DNA of 64,000 bases from Bin87 sp034420475 (GCA_034420475.1 DAOULH010000069.1:7750-71749), one strand, 5' to 3'; counted from the stretch's first letter, positions 1 through 8,340 are shown. Notes: generated by a model not told the origin, from the letters alone. Program-made: numbers and translations.

Positions 1-390
1 CCGGACGTGCGGCCGCTGTTCGAGGAGCCGGACGCCGCCGACGCCGCCTGGCACCGGAAGACGGGCGTGTATCCCATCAGCCACATGCTGGTGGTGAAGA
101 ACGCCGCGCTGGACGCCAACCCCGACCTGGCGGGCGAACTCTTCGAGACGTTCCACACGGCCAAGGCGCTCTACCTGGGAAAGCTGCGCTCGGGGGACGC
201 CGCAGCGCCGGAAGACCGGCCGTACCACCGGATGGTTGACGTAGTGGGCGACGACCCGATCCCCTACGGCGTGGAGAGTTCGCGGAAGACGCTGGAGACC
301 TTCGTGCGTTTCAACGTGGAGCAGAAGGTGATACCGGAGGCGGTGGACGTGGAGGAGCTGTTCCCGGAGGCGACGCTGGGGCTGGGGTGA
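1..390 (+). CDS. 4,5-dihydroxyphthalate decarboxylase-like / NMT1-THI5-fold protein, C-terminal part
   Basis: The frame is open from base 1, so the 5' end lies outside the window. The visible ~129 residues carry WHRKTGVYPISHMLVVK, then an ANPDLAGELFETFHTAKALY helix, and end in VEELFPEATLGLG. These are typical of the C-terminal lobe of proteins annotated as 4,5-dihydroxyphthalate decarboxylase, which have the periplasmic-binding-protein (NMT1/THI5) fold. Whether it is a decarboxylase or an orphan ligand-binding protein cannot be told from this piece. A related-fold gene lies on the opposite strand at 2421-3308. Confidence 0.7.
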   Translation, partial: PDVRPLFEEPDAADAAWHRKTGVYPISHMLVVKNAALDANPDLAGELFETFHTAKALYLGKLRSGDAAAPEDRPYHRMVDVVGDDPIPYGVESSRKTLETFVRFNVEQKVIPEAVDVEELFPEATLGLG

Positions 391-472
391 AGAAGTGCAG
401 CGTGCCCTTTCTGTGCTTCACTGACGCTATCGGCTCGATTTGACGAGATATAGCGACTACAATGCCTCCGAC

Positions 473-985
473 ATGGACGCTTTGCTAGTTAACGCCGGCA
501 GTTGGGCAAGCATTTCGGGAGCAGCGATATCAACCGTTGGATTGATCGCCACCATCATCGTGGCGTGGGGAGCCAGGTCGGCGTCCCGTGCTGCGCGAGC
601 GGCTGCTATCGCCACCAACAGTAGCATCGAACGCCATCTGCAAGCGGTAGATATCGAGCGCGCGATCGCGTTGATCCAACGCATCAAACTCCTGCACGAC
701 ATTGCCCGGTGGGAAGCCGCGATGGAACAATATCAGGCACTGCGCATGATGCTGTCCGGTATTATCGCCCGCACTCCCGAAGAGCAACCCGAAGTTCGGG
801 ATAGACTTGGCACCGCCAGGGCGATTGTCACTGCTATGGAAAACTCCGTGCGAAGCAGCATTCGTCAGGGAGACGAGGATCCAGATTGGCCTTCACTGGA
901 TGAGAGCCTAAACGATATTCAAAGCACGCTGGAGGAACTCGCCAGCGCCATGGGATTTGGGAAGCCGTCGGAGGAACCGACATGA
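473..985 (+). CDS. hypothetical protein with one N-terminal membrane segment
   Basis: 170 aa from ATG 473. An in-frame TTG at 440 would add 11 residues, but a TACAAT hexamer at 458-463 lies between the two, so the ATG is preferred as a nearly leaderless start. Residues about 10-35 form one hydrophobic segment (ISTVGLIATIIVAWGA). The rest is helical and soluble, with many Arg, Glu and Ala, which suggests a membrane-anchored coiled protein. I do not recognise the family. It overlaps the next gene by an ATGA junction, so the two are probably translationally coupled. Confidence 0.55.
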   Translation: MDALLVNAGSWASISGAAISTVGLIATIIVAWGARSASRAARAAAIATNSSIERHLQAVDIERAIALIQRIKLLHDIARWEAAMEQYQALRMMLSGIIARTPEEQPEVRDRLGTARAIVTAMENSVRSSIRQGDEDPDWPSLDESLNDIQSTLEELASAMGFGKPSEEPT

Positions 986-1326
986 ATGAATTAGACAGGA
1001 TACTGGACGGGTTGATCCAGCGGACTTCCGACGGGAAACTGAGGTGGAGTCGAGCAGCCTCTGATGACCAGTTCGCCACCTCGGTAGATACCATTTCGGT
1101 GATCATCGGCAGGCCACAGGAGTTGCGTCGTGGCACATCAGGCCTGCCCCAACTCCATATCTACAACGAACACGGTCATTTGGCCGAGGTTATGCAATTC
1201 GATGCACCATCTCCTGACAACGTGGACCGGATTGATAAACTACGCCGACTCCATGCCATGGCGCGTCACTCTGCCCTTAATGTCCAAGAAACGCTGGAGA
1301 AATTGGCCAAAGCGCTTGAGACCTAA
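982..1326 (+). CDS. hypothetical protein, coupled to upstream membrane gene
   Basis: 114 aa. The ATG at 982 overlaps the TGA of the preceding gene (ATGA), a strong sign of one operon. The protein is soluble, has no signal peptide or membrane segment, and ends in a helical region (RIDKLRRLHAMARHSAL). I do not recognise a family. A GC-rich hairpin followed by a T-rich run lies about 45 bp downstream and would end the two-gene transcript. Confidence 0.55.
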   Translation: MNELDRILDGLIQRTSDGKLRWSRAASDDQFATSVDTISVIIGRPQELRRGTSGLPQLHIYNEHGHLAEVMQFDAPSPDNVDRIDKLRRLHAMARHSALNVQETLEKLAKALET

Positions 1327-1370
1327 TGGGTGCCAATTGCCCGCGAACGATGGAACAGGAAACGTAAACG

Positions 1371-1400
1371 GGGGCGCTGCTGTTGCGCCCCCGCTCTTTC
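1371..1400 (+). terminator. rho-independent terminator, upstream copy
   Basis: GGGGGCGC and GCGCCCCC are separated by a short TGCTGTT loop and followed by the T-rich run gctctttct on the + strand. It closes the 473-1326 operon. The same hairpin recurs at 2366-2397 inside a 155-bp direct repeat. Confidence 0.7.
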
Positions 1401-1423
1401 TGGGCTACGTGCGTAGCTGACGG

Positions 1424-1520
1424 CTACACAGCCACGGCCTGTTCGTAGGTTGCGCTCCCGACCTGCTCTTGGGGGAAGATTTGCCAGTCGAGCATCCAGC
1501 GGTGGGTGCGGTCGAACATC
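1424..1520 (-). pseudogene. 3' fragment of the NMT1/THI5-like gene at 2421
   Basis: On the minus strand this stretch reads MFDRTHRWMLDWQIFPQ and on to EQAVAV-stop, nearly identical to the C-terminus of the intact gene at 2421-3308, with a few substitutions such as E to Q and V to A. Upstream of 1520 the similarity stops abruptly, so this is a 31-codon remnant rather than a gene. Reading frame and stop are preserved, which points to a recent duplication or to exchange between the copies. Confidence 0.8.
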
Positions 1521-1568
1521 GCCCGCAGCCGTTAGGATAGCCGCAACTGTTCAGATTTCAGGAGGTTG

Positions 1569-1675
1569 TCATTGCGAGGCGTTTGCGCCGTGGCAATCTC
1601 AACGCCATAGCCGCGACATTTGCCCTAAGGGTCTCCCCTGCGCCGACAAGATTGCCGCGCTGCGCTTGCAGTGAC
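1569..1675. repeat. GTCATTGCGAG-family palindromic element
   Basis: The outer arms read gtcattgcgag and gcagtgac, and the inner arms are tggcaatctc and gattgccgcg. The element can fold into a long imperfect hairpin. It has no coding capacity and fills most of the gene-free stretch 1521-1780; I see nothing else there apart from the ribosome binding site for the next gene. Confidence 0.75.
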
Positions 1676-1780
1676 ACTTTCTCCGCAACTCTGAACGGTT
1701 ACAACCAGCAAATAAACTTTGACAGGAAACTACATTGCATAGTACCTTGACGCGCAGTGCCCAAGTGAGGAGGCATCGAA

Positions 1781-1969
1781 ATGGTTCGGGCAAATAAGCA
1801 GATCAAAATCGATGAGTATTACGATGCGGAGCGCAACGAGATCATCGACTTTCCGCCACCTTCCGAGGATTTTTTGAGGAAAGCGCGCCCCGTGGCGCGA
1901 CGCATGAAAGAAGGCAACAAGCGGGTTGACGAACTGGTCAAAAGAATAAATGCGCGAAAGAAGAAGTGA
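1781..1969 (+). CDS. small charged hypothetical protein
   Basis: 62 aa, ATG 1781, with a good Shine-Dalgarno (gaggagg) 9-12 bases upstream. The protein is very hydrophilic and ends in a Lys/Arg-rich helix (ELVKRINARKKK), as in small nucleic-acid-binding proteins or antitoxin-like partners. The family is not recognised. It overlaps the following gene by 20 bp, so the two probably form a two-gene unit bounded by the 155-bp direct repeats. Confidence 0.5.
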   Translation: MVRANKQIKIDEYYDAERNEIIDFPPPSEDFLRKARPVARRMKEGNKRVDELVKRINARKKK

Positions 1970-2288
1970 TAGCTGGCAAGACGACGTTGAACTCGTCCTG
2001 CTTGACGCCGAACTCCGCGAATTGCACGATGATGTTCTGAATACTTTGGAGCTGATGGTTGAGGCGTTCTTGGACCAGGGATTGGATCTTCACGCCGAAT
2101 TTATCGTGGAAAATCTCATCCGACCCATGGCAGAGATGACATACCACCGGGTTTTGGTCAATGTACGCAAATTCAACCGTCAATACAACAACTTCCAAAC
2201 TTATTCGCTGCTATTCGTAGACTCGTTGCGCCGACTTGCCAGATACAAGATGCGACTGGATAGGGCCAGACGGTCCAGGCGTGGTTGA
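1950..2288 (+). CDS. hypothetical protein, partner of upstream small gene
   Basis: 112 aa, starting inside the end of the previous gene (20-bp overlap, different frame). The sequence is acidic and helical in the first half, with an Arg-rich tail (MRLDRARRSRRG). There is no membrane segment or signal peptide, and I do not recognise a family. The gene pair sits between two 155-bp direct repeats and is followed by a strong terminator, so it may have arrived as one small cassette. A TA-like role is possible but nothing in the sequence proves it. Confidence 0.5.
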   Translation: MRERRSDSWQDDVELVLLDAELRELHDDVLNTLELMVEAFLDQGLDLHAEFIVENLIRPMAEMTYHRVLVNVRKFNRQYNNFQTYSLLFVDSLRRLARYKMRLDRARRSRRG

Positions 2289-2362
2289 AATACCACTTGA
2301 AAGCGGAGACAGGAATTAGAGACCGGCGGCGGTTTGCCGGTTGCAACGGCAAGGTAACATGC

Positions 2363-2517
2363 AAACGGGGGCGCTGCTGTTGCGCCCCCGCTCTTTTTGG
2401 GCTACGTGCGTAGCTGACGGCTACACGGCCACGGCCTGTTCGTAGGTTACGCTACCGACCTGGTCCTGGGGGAAGATTTCCCAGTCCAGCATCCAGCGAT
2501 GGGTGCGGTCGAACATC
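2363..2517. repeat. 155-bp direct repeat, copy B
   Basis: This matches copy A at 1366-1520 without indels. Its distal part is the genuine 3' end of the NMT1/THI5-like gene at 2421-3308, so copy B is the likely original and copy A the duplicate. Confidence 0.85.
2366..2397 (+). terminator. rho-independent terminator, downstream copy
   Basis: The GGGGGCGC / GCGCCCCC stem with a TGCTGTT loop is followed by gctcttttt. It ends the 1781-2288 transcript and lies between convergent genes. It is the same hairpin as at 1371-1400. Confidence 0.75.
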
Positions 2518-3308
2518 TCTTTAGTGTAGGGCTCGAAGACCAGGCGCTCGCCGATGCCGGCGCGGCGGTGGTCGAACAGCGGGTGGTAGCGCTGGGGCAG
2601 TTCGTTCAGGAAGTAGCGCTGGTAGCGCTCCTTGGCGGCGTCGATCTCGCGCTGGGCGCGCTGCAGGGCGTTGAAGTAGGCCCGGAGCTGGTCGCCGGTG
2701 GCGTCTCCGTTGATGAGGAACCCGATCATGAAGCTGGTATCGACCAGTTTGCGGAAGCCCTGCTGTTCCAGCACGTAGCCGGGCGCGCCGAAGACGTTGG
2801 CGGCCGGGACGCGGCGATCCAGCGCCAGTTGCAGCCGGTCCAGGGGGCCGCCCACGAATTGGAGACTGATTTGGTCCCGGGGCAGGATGCTCTCCAGCGC
2901 TTGCAGGGCGGAGAAATGGCTGCCGGAATGCCAGCCCACGGCGACCTCCACGCCGGCCAAGTCCTCGGGGGTCTGCAACGGCGACTCGGGGGCGACCCAG
3001 ATGCCGCAGGGAGTGACTGAGTAGGCGTGGCCCCACATGCGGCCGTGGGCGGCGCTGGCAGCCATGCCCACCGCCCAGTGGCAGGCGGAGCTGATCTCGC
3101 AGGCGCGGCCGGCCTCCATGGACTCGAAGGCGCCGCGCTTGATCTCCATGGGCGCGTCCTCGGCGGAGTCTACCGACGGGTTCAGGGTCTCGTCGGGGCG
3201 GTTTGACGCGACGAACTCGTAATCGAGGCCTTCGTCGGTGAAGTAACCCTTCTCTTCGGCGACCCATTCCTGGAGCCGGCCGTGAGGGACAATACGGAAC
3301 TTGGGCAT
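2421..3308 (-). CDS. NMT1/THI5-like substrate-binding-fold protein
   Basis: 295 aa from ATG 3308 (MPKFRIVPHGRLQEWVAEE). The start is supported by ggagg 8 bases upstream; a longer frame to 3458 lacks such support. The N-terminal EWVAEEKGYFTDEGLDYEFV is the hallmark opening of NMT1/THI5/SsuA-type binding proteins. The mid part (SPLQTPEDLAGVEVAVGWHSG) matches the second lobe. There is no signal peptide and no ABC permease or ATPase beside it, so it may be a cytoplasmic enzyme of this fold, as with 4,5-dihydroxyphthalate decarboxylase relatives, rather than a transporter component. Its 3' end is duplicated at 1424-1520. Confidence 0.75.
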   Translation of the reverse strand: MPKFRIVPHGRLQEWVAEEKGYFTDEGLDYEFVASNRPDETLNPSVDSAEDAPMEIKRGAFESMEAGRACEISSACHWAVGMAASAAHGRMWGHAYSVTPCGIWVAPESPLQTPEDLAGVEVAVGWHSGSHFSALQALESILPRDQISLQFVGGPLDRLQLALDRRVPAANVFGAPGYVLEQQGFRKLVDTSFMIGFLINGDATGDQLRAYFNALQRAQREIDAAKERYQRYFLNELPQRYHPLFDHRRAGIGERLVFEPYTKEMFDRTHRWMLDWEIFPQDQVGSVTYEQAVAV

Positions 3309-3429
3309 GGTGGGCCTCCGTTGGTTCTGGTTTCGTGACGGGATTATCTCCGATGCCCTCCCTTGTTTCAACTTGGGCTTAGCAATATGATGAAGGCGAA
3401 ACACGGTAACCAAGACAAGGCGGTATCGA

Positions 3430-4347
3430 ATGGTCAAGTATTCATTCCGGTTGCCCAACGCGGACTATCGGGGGTTTCCGGCCTCGGCGCAGGGCATCCT
3501 GGACACGGCGGTCAAGGCGGAGGAGCTGGGTTTCGACGCGGTGTTCGTCAACGACCACGTGATCGTGGACGATGGAGCGCGGAGTGAGCCGTGGCGGCAG
3601 GTGTACGACCCGCTGATGTCGCTGGCCTACGTGGCGTCGCGCACGTCGAAGATCAGGCTGGGGACATCGGTGCTGATCATGCCGTACCGCAATCCGGTGG
3701 TGACGGCCAAGATGATCGCCACTCTGGACCAGATGTCCGAGGGGCGGGCCATCGTGGGCGTGGGATCCGGCTGGAACGAGACCGAATACGCCGCGCTGGA
3801 CGTGCCGCACCGGGAGCGGGGAGCGCGCACCAACGAGTACCTGCGGCTGTGGAAGGCGTGCTGGGAACCCGACCCCGTGTCGTTCAGCGGGCGGTTCTTC
3901 TCTTTCGACGGGCTGTACACCAGCCCCAAGCCGGTGCAGCAGCCGCACCCGCCCATCTGGATCGGCGGCTCCAGCCATGCCTCCCTGCGGCGGGCGGCCC
4001 GGTTCGCGCAGGTGTGGCAGCCGACGCCCACGCCGCTGCCCACCCTGGTGAGCAACTGGCAGTACCTCAACGACGTATCCGCCGAGATCGGACGGGACGA
4101 GCCACCGCGAGTGCGGATGAGCTTCCGGGTGAACATCAGCAGCATCTCGGGTCACTCCGTGTCGGACGGCGACCGGCCGACGGGCTACGGCACCACCGAG
4201 CAGATCGTGTCGGACATCAACCGCTATCGGCAGGAGTCCGGCCTGGACGAATTCCAGATCAACTGCCACGACTGCGGCAACCTACAACAACTGCTGGACA
4301 CCATGGACGCGCTGGTGCAGGACGTGTTTCCCAAGGTGGATGATTAG
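3430..4347 (+). CDS. LLM-class F420-dependent oxidoreductase
   Basis: 305 aa. It has the luciferase-like monooxygenase TIM-barrel pattern: KAEELGFDAVFVNDH near the N-terminus, RTSKIRLGTSVLIMPYRNP, then SEGRAIVGVGSGWNETEY, and QQPHPPIWIGGSS in the C-terminal half. The GxGSGWNExE signature with a short barrel is typical of the TIGR03619-type F420-dependent subgroup. The substrate is unknown. It sits directly before an HsaA-like flavin monooxygenase, consistent with oxidation of recalcitrant organic compounds. Spacing to the next gene is filled by a 107-bp palindrome. Confidence 0.85.
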   Translation: MVKYSFRLPNADYRGFPASAQGILDTAVKAEELGFDAVFVNDHVIVDDGARSEPWRQVYDPLMSLAYVASRTSKIRLGTSVLIMPYRNPVVTAKMIATLDQMSEGRAIVGVGSGWNETEYAALDVPHRERGARTNEYLRLWKACWEPDPVSFSGRFFSFDGLYTSPKPVQQPHPPIWIGGSSHASLRRAARFAQVWQPTPTPLPTLVSNWQYLNDVSAEIGRDEPPRVRMSFRVNISSISGHSVSDGDRPTGYGTTEQIVSDINRYRQESGLDEFQINCHDCGNLQQLLDTMDALVQDVFPKVDD

Positions 4348-4357
4348 GGCGGATTTG

Positions 4358-4464
4358 TCAGAATCAGGATTTTCGGGATTTGAGGATTGACAGGATTGCA
4401 GTTGTCCAGTGGATAAGAATACCCAATCCTGAAAATCCTAAAATCCGGCAAATCCTGATTCTGA
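4358..4464. repeat. 107-bp palindromic element, TCAGAATCAGGATT family
   Basis: The left arm tcagaatcaggattttcggg and right arm ccggcaaatcctgattctga are near-perfect inverse copies, with further inner pairs (gacaggattg/caatcctg). Five copies of almost the same length (106-108 bp) occur in the first 21 kb. Confidence 0.85.
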
Positions 4465-5669
4465 TGATTTCCCCGCGGAAACGTGTGAATCAAGTGATAG
4501 CTTTTCCAAAGGAACGTACCCAAAAGCATCGCGTCCTGATGGATGCGGTGGAAAGCGTGCGGGCTACGCTGGAGGCGGGAGCGGAGGAGTCAGAGCGGAT
4601 TGGCACGCTGGCGCCGGCATCGGTGGATGCGCTTTACGAGTCGGGGTTGTTGCGGCTGAAGATGCCCCACGTGCTGGGCGGCGCCGAGGCCGACGTGGTG
4701 ACGCAGCTGGACGTGCTGGAGGCGGTGAGCCGCATCGATCCGGCGTCGGGCTGGTGCCTGATGATCGGCGCGGCCAGCGTGGGCAGCCTGGCCGCGTTCC
4801 TGCCGGACGAATCAATCGAGGAGATATTCGTGGGCGGGAAGCCTCCCAAAACGGCGGGAGCGGCCGCGCCTTCCGCAACCGCGACGCCGGTGGACGGCGG
4901 CTACCGGGTCAACGGTCACTGGCGGTTCGGCAGCGGCATCCAGCACGCCGAGTGGGTCTCGGCCGGCGCGAGGGTGACCGGCGATCTCGACGGCTATCCG
5001 AGACAGGTGCGCATGGCCATGCCGCGGCGTGACGTCAAGGTGCATGACAACTGGCAGGTGATGGGCCTGCGCGGCACGGGAAGCTGCGACTTCTCGGTGG
5101 AGGACCTGTTCGTGCCCGACGGGTTCGCGTGGGACTCGACGCTGACCGAGCCGATTCGGGGCGGCGCGCTGTATCGGCTGGGCAGGCCGGCCTTTGTGAC
5201 CAACGAGCACTCGGCCTTCGCGCTGGGGGTGGCGCGGCGGGCGCTGGACGCAGTGACGGAAACGGCGGCGTCCAAGACGCGAGGATACAACTCGGTGAAC
5301 CTGCTGGCGAACCGGGCGACGTTTCAACGGGTACTGGGCGAGTGCGACCTGCGGCTGCGGGCGGCACGGTCGTTGAACGTGGAGATACTGGAGGAGGCCT
5401 GGCGGTCGGTCTGCGCCGGCCAGACTCCACCACCGCCCTTGCAGGCGCAAATGCGCAGCTGCGCCACCTACACCACCGACGTGGCCGCGGACGTGACCGC
5501 TCAGGCCTTCCGCTACGGCGGCGGCGAGGCGCTGTTCACCCCCAACATCCTGCAGCAGTGCCTGCGGGACATCAACGCGGCGGCCCAGCACCAGATGGTG
5601 AGCGACACGGCCTACGAGAACCACGGGCAGTTCCTGCTGGGACTGCCCGACGCGAGGGTGATGGAATAG
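4464..5669 (+). CDS. acyl-CoA dehydrogenase-fold flavin monooxygenase (HsaA/HpaB type)
   Basis: About 401 aa from ATG 4464. The frame is open to 4380 but that part lies inside a palindromic repeat, and ATG 4539 is a second possible start. ESGLLRLKMPHVLGGAEAD matches the N-terminal helical domain. A middle beta domain contains GHWRFGSGIQHAEWV and VMGLRGTGSCDFSVEDLFVP. The C-terminal helical domain is of the Acyl-CoA_dh_2 type. Such proteins are reduced-flavin-dependent hydroxylases (HsaA, HpaB relatives) that need a separate flavin reductase; none is adjacent. The substrate is not deducible. Confidence 0.8.
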   Translation: MISPRKRVNQVIAFPKERTQKHRVLMDAVESVRATLEAGAEESERIGTLAPASVDALYESGLLRLKMPHVLGGAEADVVTQLDVLEAVSRIDPASGWCLMIGAASVGSLAAFLPDESIEEIFVGGKPPKTAGAAAPSATATPVDGGYRVNGHWRFGSGIQHAEWVSAGARVTGDLDGYPRQVRMAMPRRDVKVHDNWQVMGLRGTGSCDFSVEDLFVPDGFAWDSTLTEPIRGGALYRLGRPAFVTNEHSAFALGVARRALDAVTETAASKTRGYNSVNLLANRATFQRVLGECDLRLRAARSLNVEILEEAWRSVCAGQTPPPPLQAQMRSCATYTTDVAADVTAQAFRYGGGEALFTPNILQQCLRDINAAAQHQMVSDTAYENHGQFLLGLPDARVME

Positions 5670-5705
5670 CGGAGTTCGTGCGCAGACCGTTGGCGACGAG
5701 GGATG

Positions 5706-5813
5706 TCAGAAGCAGGATTTTCAAGATTTGCGGATTATCAGGATTGGAGCCGTTGTGTGCTGGGGATCTTCCAATCCTGTCAAATCATGAAATCCCGTAA
5801 ATCCTGCTTCTGA
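5706..5813. repeat. 108-bp palindromic element, TCAGAATCAGGATT family
   Basis: The arms tcagaagcaggattttcaag and gtaaatcctgcttctga show a compensated change: aat to aag in the left arm and att to ctt in the right arm. This suggests selection or conversion keeping the arms paired. It lies between two same-strand genes. Confidence 0.85.
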
Positions 5814-5858
5814 CGATTTACACAAGCGGGTACTCGCGGGAATAGCGGAGGTGTTGAG

Positions 5859-6890
5859 ATGGCCACATATCTGTACGTATCATTGCAAGGGGACGACGTC
5901 ATCGCCCGGTACGACCTGGACCCGGCCACGGGCGGGTTGGCGAACCGGACCGAGTTCCCATTGGCGGGTATGCCGGCGCCGATGGCGACGGATCCCGGGA
6001 AACGCTTCCTGTTCGTTGGGCGGCGCCGGGCCGGCGAGTACGGGCTGACGTCGTTCAGCATCGACGGCGGCAGCGGCGACCTGGCGCGGATCAACGACAT
6101 CAACCTGGGCGGCAATCCGGTGCATGTCTCCGTGGACCGCACCGGGAATTACCTGCTGTCGGCCTACTACTACCAGGCGCGGGTGGGCGTGCACGGCTTC
6201 GGCGACGACGGCCGGCTGGACCCGACGCCCATCGAGTGGCGGGAGACGGGCATCGGCGCGCACTACATCCAGACTGACGCCTCCAACCGCTACGCCTTCG
6301 TGCCGCACATCGCCGAGGGGTCGCAGACCGGACCCAACGCCATCTTCCAGTTCCGGTTCGACGCGGCGACGGGCCGGCTGACCCCCAACGATCCCGACCG
6401 GGCCAACCCCACGTCGCCGGAGGGGCCGCGGCACGTCTGCTTCAACCCCAACCTGGACGTGGTGTACTCTTCCAACGAGCAGGGATGCAGTGTCACGGCG
6501 TACCGCTTCGACGCCGACGCCGGCACGCTGTCGCCCTTCCAGACGGTGCCGACGCTGCCGGAGGATTTCACGGAGCGCAACACCTGCTCGCAGATCCAGA
6601 TCACGCCGTCGGGTCGGTTCCTGTACGCACCCAACCGGGGGCACAACAGCGTGGCCGGCTTCGCCGTGGACGCGGCCGACGGCAGCCTGACCGCCATCGG
6701 GCGGGTGGCCACCGAGGCGGTGCCGCGAGCCTTCAGCCTGGACACCGCGGGCAACTACCTGTACGCCTCCGGTCTGGAGACGGGCCGGCTGGCGTCCTAC
6801 CGGGTGAACCAGGACAGCGGGGAACTGGAACCGCTGGAGGTGTACGACATCGGCCGGGAGCCGATGTGGGTGACGATCATCGACCTGTGA
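5859..6890 (+). CDS. lactonase family beta-propeller protein (6-phosphogluconolactonase-like)
   Basis: 343 aa. It has repeated blades ending in motifs such as GNYLLSAYYYQARVGVHGF, SNRYAFVPHIAEG, GRFLYAPNRGHNSVAGFAVD and GNYLYASGLETGRLASYRV, typical of the seven-bladed lactonase family (PF10282, YbhE/Pgl). Cytoplasmic; no signal peptide. It may hydrolyse sugar or other lactones produced by the oxidoreductases nearby. Family-level assignment is firm; the substrate is open. Confidence 0.85.
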   Translation: MATYLYVSLQGDDVIARYDLDPATGGLANRTEFPLAGMPAPMATDPGKRFLFVGRRRAGEYGLTSFSIDGGSGDLARINDINLGGNPVHVSVDRTGNYLLSAYYYQARVGVHGFGDDGRLDPTPIEWRETGIGAHYIQTDASNRYAFVPHIAEGSQTGPNAIFQFRFDAATGRLTPNDPDRANPTSPEGPRHVCFNPNLDVVYSSNEQGCSVTAYRFDADAGTLSPFQTVPTLPEDFTERNTCSQIQITPSGRFLYAPNRGHNSVAGFAVDAADGSLTAIGRVATEAVPRAFSLDTAGNYLYASGLETGRLASYRVNQDSGELEPLEVYDIGREPMWVTIIDL

Positions 6891-6974
6891 TCGCGCATGG
6901 CCGGCCGACGCCGGCTGGTGGTAGTATGGAAGGGCGGTCGACGCGGCCGCGGCCGGTCCATAGGGGCCTGGCGT

Positions 6975-7049
6975 GGGGGCTTAGCTCAGTGGGAGAGCAC
7001 CTGCTTTGCAAGCAGGGGGTCACGGGTTCGAATCCCGTAGCCTCCACCA
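6975..7049 (+). tRNA. tRNA-Ala (anticodon TGC)
   Basis: The cloverleaf is complete. The acceptor GGGGGCT pairs with AGCCTCC (one G-U), and the D arm is GCTC-AGTGGGA-GAGC. The anticodon stem CCTGC/GCAGG encloses loop TTTGCAA with TGC at 7007-7009. The T arm CGGGT-TCGAATC-CCG follows, then discriminator A and an encoded CCA at 7047-7049. Confidence 0.97.
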
Positions 7050-7072
7050 CTTGCCGTGATTTCGCAGCAGCC

Positions 7073-7504
7073 CTAAGTTTCCAGGTCCACTTTCCTGAGA
7101 CTGCCGTTTCTCAGAACCCGATATACGAAAGGGCGCGGCGTAGTGCGGACCGCTTCGATTATCCTGTCGTAGGCGCTCAGAAAGCACCGCATTTTTTCGT
7201 GTCCGGGCTGGTCACCGCCCCACAAGTAAAAGCAGCCTATGCCGTGATCCTGGATAGCCTGCCTCTCCAAGGGACGTGTGTGGTGATGACGGTCGTGTCC
7301 AATTACAATCCATCCCCGACTGCCTACTTCAGCCATCCAAAGATCATCTTCGGCTGCTTGGGCAAAGTGCTCTTGATGAATCTCCACTTGCGTGGGCAAG
7401 CCCAGATCTCGCAACCGCCGGGGAAGGAAAATTCCGACATCCCTATCGAAGAAAAAGACCGGATCATCACTGTCGGAGGGTTGGATAAGAGCGGCGGCAG
7501 TCAT
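7073..7504 (-). CDS. PIN-like toxin, VapC45 type
   Basis: 143 aa. The sequence VFFFDRDVGIFLPRRLRDLG and DDLWMAEVGSRGWIVIGHD matches the PIN-like domain of VapC45-type toxins (presumed RNases), with acidic residues in the FDRD and DDLWM segments. The ATG at 7504 follows the antitoxin stop directly (TGA-ATG), so the two are co-translated. The module lies just downstream of tRNA-Ala on the opposite strand. Confidence 0.75.
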   Translation of the reverse strand: MTAAALIQPSDSDDPVFFFDRDVGIFLPRRLRDLGLPTQVEIHQEHFAQAAEDDLWMAEVGSRGWIVIGHDRHHHTRPLERQAIQDHGIGCFYLWGGDQPGHEKMRCFLSAYDRIIEAVRTTPRPFVYRVLRNGSLRKVDLET

Positions 7505-8224
7505 TCAACTCGCCACCGCCAACTCATCGTCGCGAACCCCTTCAAACCTCAACCCGTGAAGCACGTCGTCCCCAGTCAAGCCATAGTCGTCTTGAATGCT
7601 TTGAACAGTTTCGCCTGCGTCCCAACGGCCCTTCAATATCCAAGTAGGGACACCATGGACAACGGGCACACCAAACGAAACCCGAGGGTCGATAGTAACC
7701 GGGATGTTCCTGTTTGCGAGGTGCCAAACCAGGACAATATCATGCTGATAATCGAACTGTTCAAACCGTTCCGCGACTACTTCCTCCCAGCCCATTTGTC
7801 CGTCAAGGTCGGCAGCCACCAGCTTGCCAACCTCCGCATCTTCTTCTAACTCGTGCAGTTCGAGCATCAGGTGAAAGCCCTCGGTTTTCCATGCGTACTG
7901 GGCAAACGGATACTCAGAGTTCAGCGCGTGAGCCGCAAAGGCGCGGGCCTTGCGAATTTTTTGCAGGGAAAGGCCCAATTTCCGAAACGTAGCTACGAAC
8001 GCGACTTCGATGAGCTCGTAGTAAGACAACGGACGGCCAGCCTCACGGCCTGGCAGCGCCGCCGGACGTTTCAAATGACCCCGATGCCAGTATCCCACCG
8101 TGCGAGCAGGAATACCGGCGTACCTGGCAACATCTCGGACTCCATAAGCCGGGAGATACAGGCGACGACGCCAGCCAGCGGCATCTTGTAGTGCGTGTGC
8201 GGCAGACATCTCCACTAGTCTCAC
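7505..8224 (-). CDS. antitoxin of VapC45-type module (HTH plus DUF433)
   Basis: 239 aa. The N-terminal half carries a MerR/HTH-like segment (YGVRDVARYAGIPARTVGYWHRG). The C-terminal part has the DUF433 pattern (VTIDPRVSFGVPVVHGVPTW, then GETVQSIQDDYGLTGDDVLHGLRF). This two-part layout is usual for antitoxins paired with PIN-like VapC45 toxins. It probably represses its own promoter through the HTH. The toxin follows with no gap. Confidence 0.75.
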   Translation of the reverse strand: MRLVEMSAAHALQDAAGWRRRLYLPAYGVRDVARYAGIPARTVGYWHRGHLKRPAALPGREAGRPLSYYELIEVAFVATFRKLGLSLQKIRKARAFAAHALNSEYPFAQYAWKTEGFHLMLELHELEEDAEVGKLVAADLDGQMGWEEVVAERFEQFDYQHDIVLVWHLANRNIPVTIDPRVSFGVPVVHGVPTWILKGRWDAGETVQSIQDDYGLTGDDVLHGLRFEGVRDDELAVAS

Positions 8225-8340
8225 TAATCAGGTCAAGTTACAACATACTCCCCACGATGATATTTTGGCAATCCTGCCCATCTGGGCATAACCTCATCCC
8301 ACAGTGCCCGCTCCCTCTATCAGACTGTCGTCCGCGGGTT

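Larger units (their letters stand above)
1366..1520. repeat. 155-bp direct repeat, copy A
   Basis: This block matches 2363-2517 over its full 155 bp without indels and with roughly a dozen mismatches. It contains the terminator hairpin plus the last 31 codons and stop of the gene at 2421-3308. The two copies flank the small two-gene segment at about 1521-2362. Confidence 0.85.

Noticed and set aside
2421..3308. ABC transporter solute-binding protein
   Set aside because: No signal peptide or lipobox and no permease or ATPase nearby; a fold-level name was used instead.
6485..7849. 454-aa frame running through the lactonase end, the tRNA and the VapC45 toxin
   Set aside because: It crosses a tRNA gene and is antisense to an intact toxin-antitoxin pair, so it cannot be one gene.
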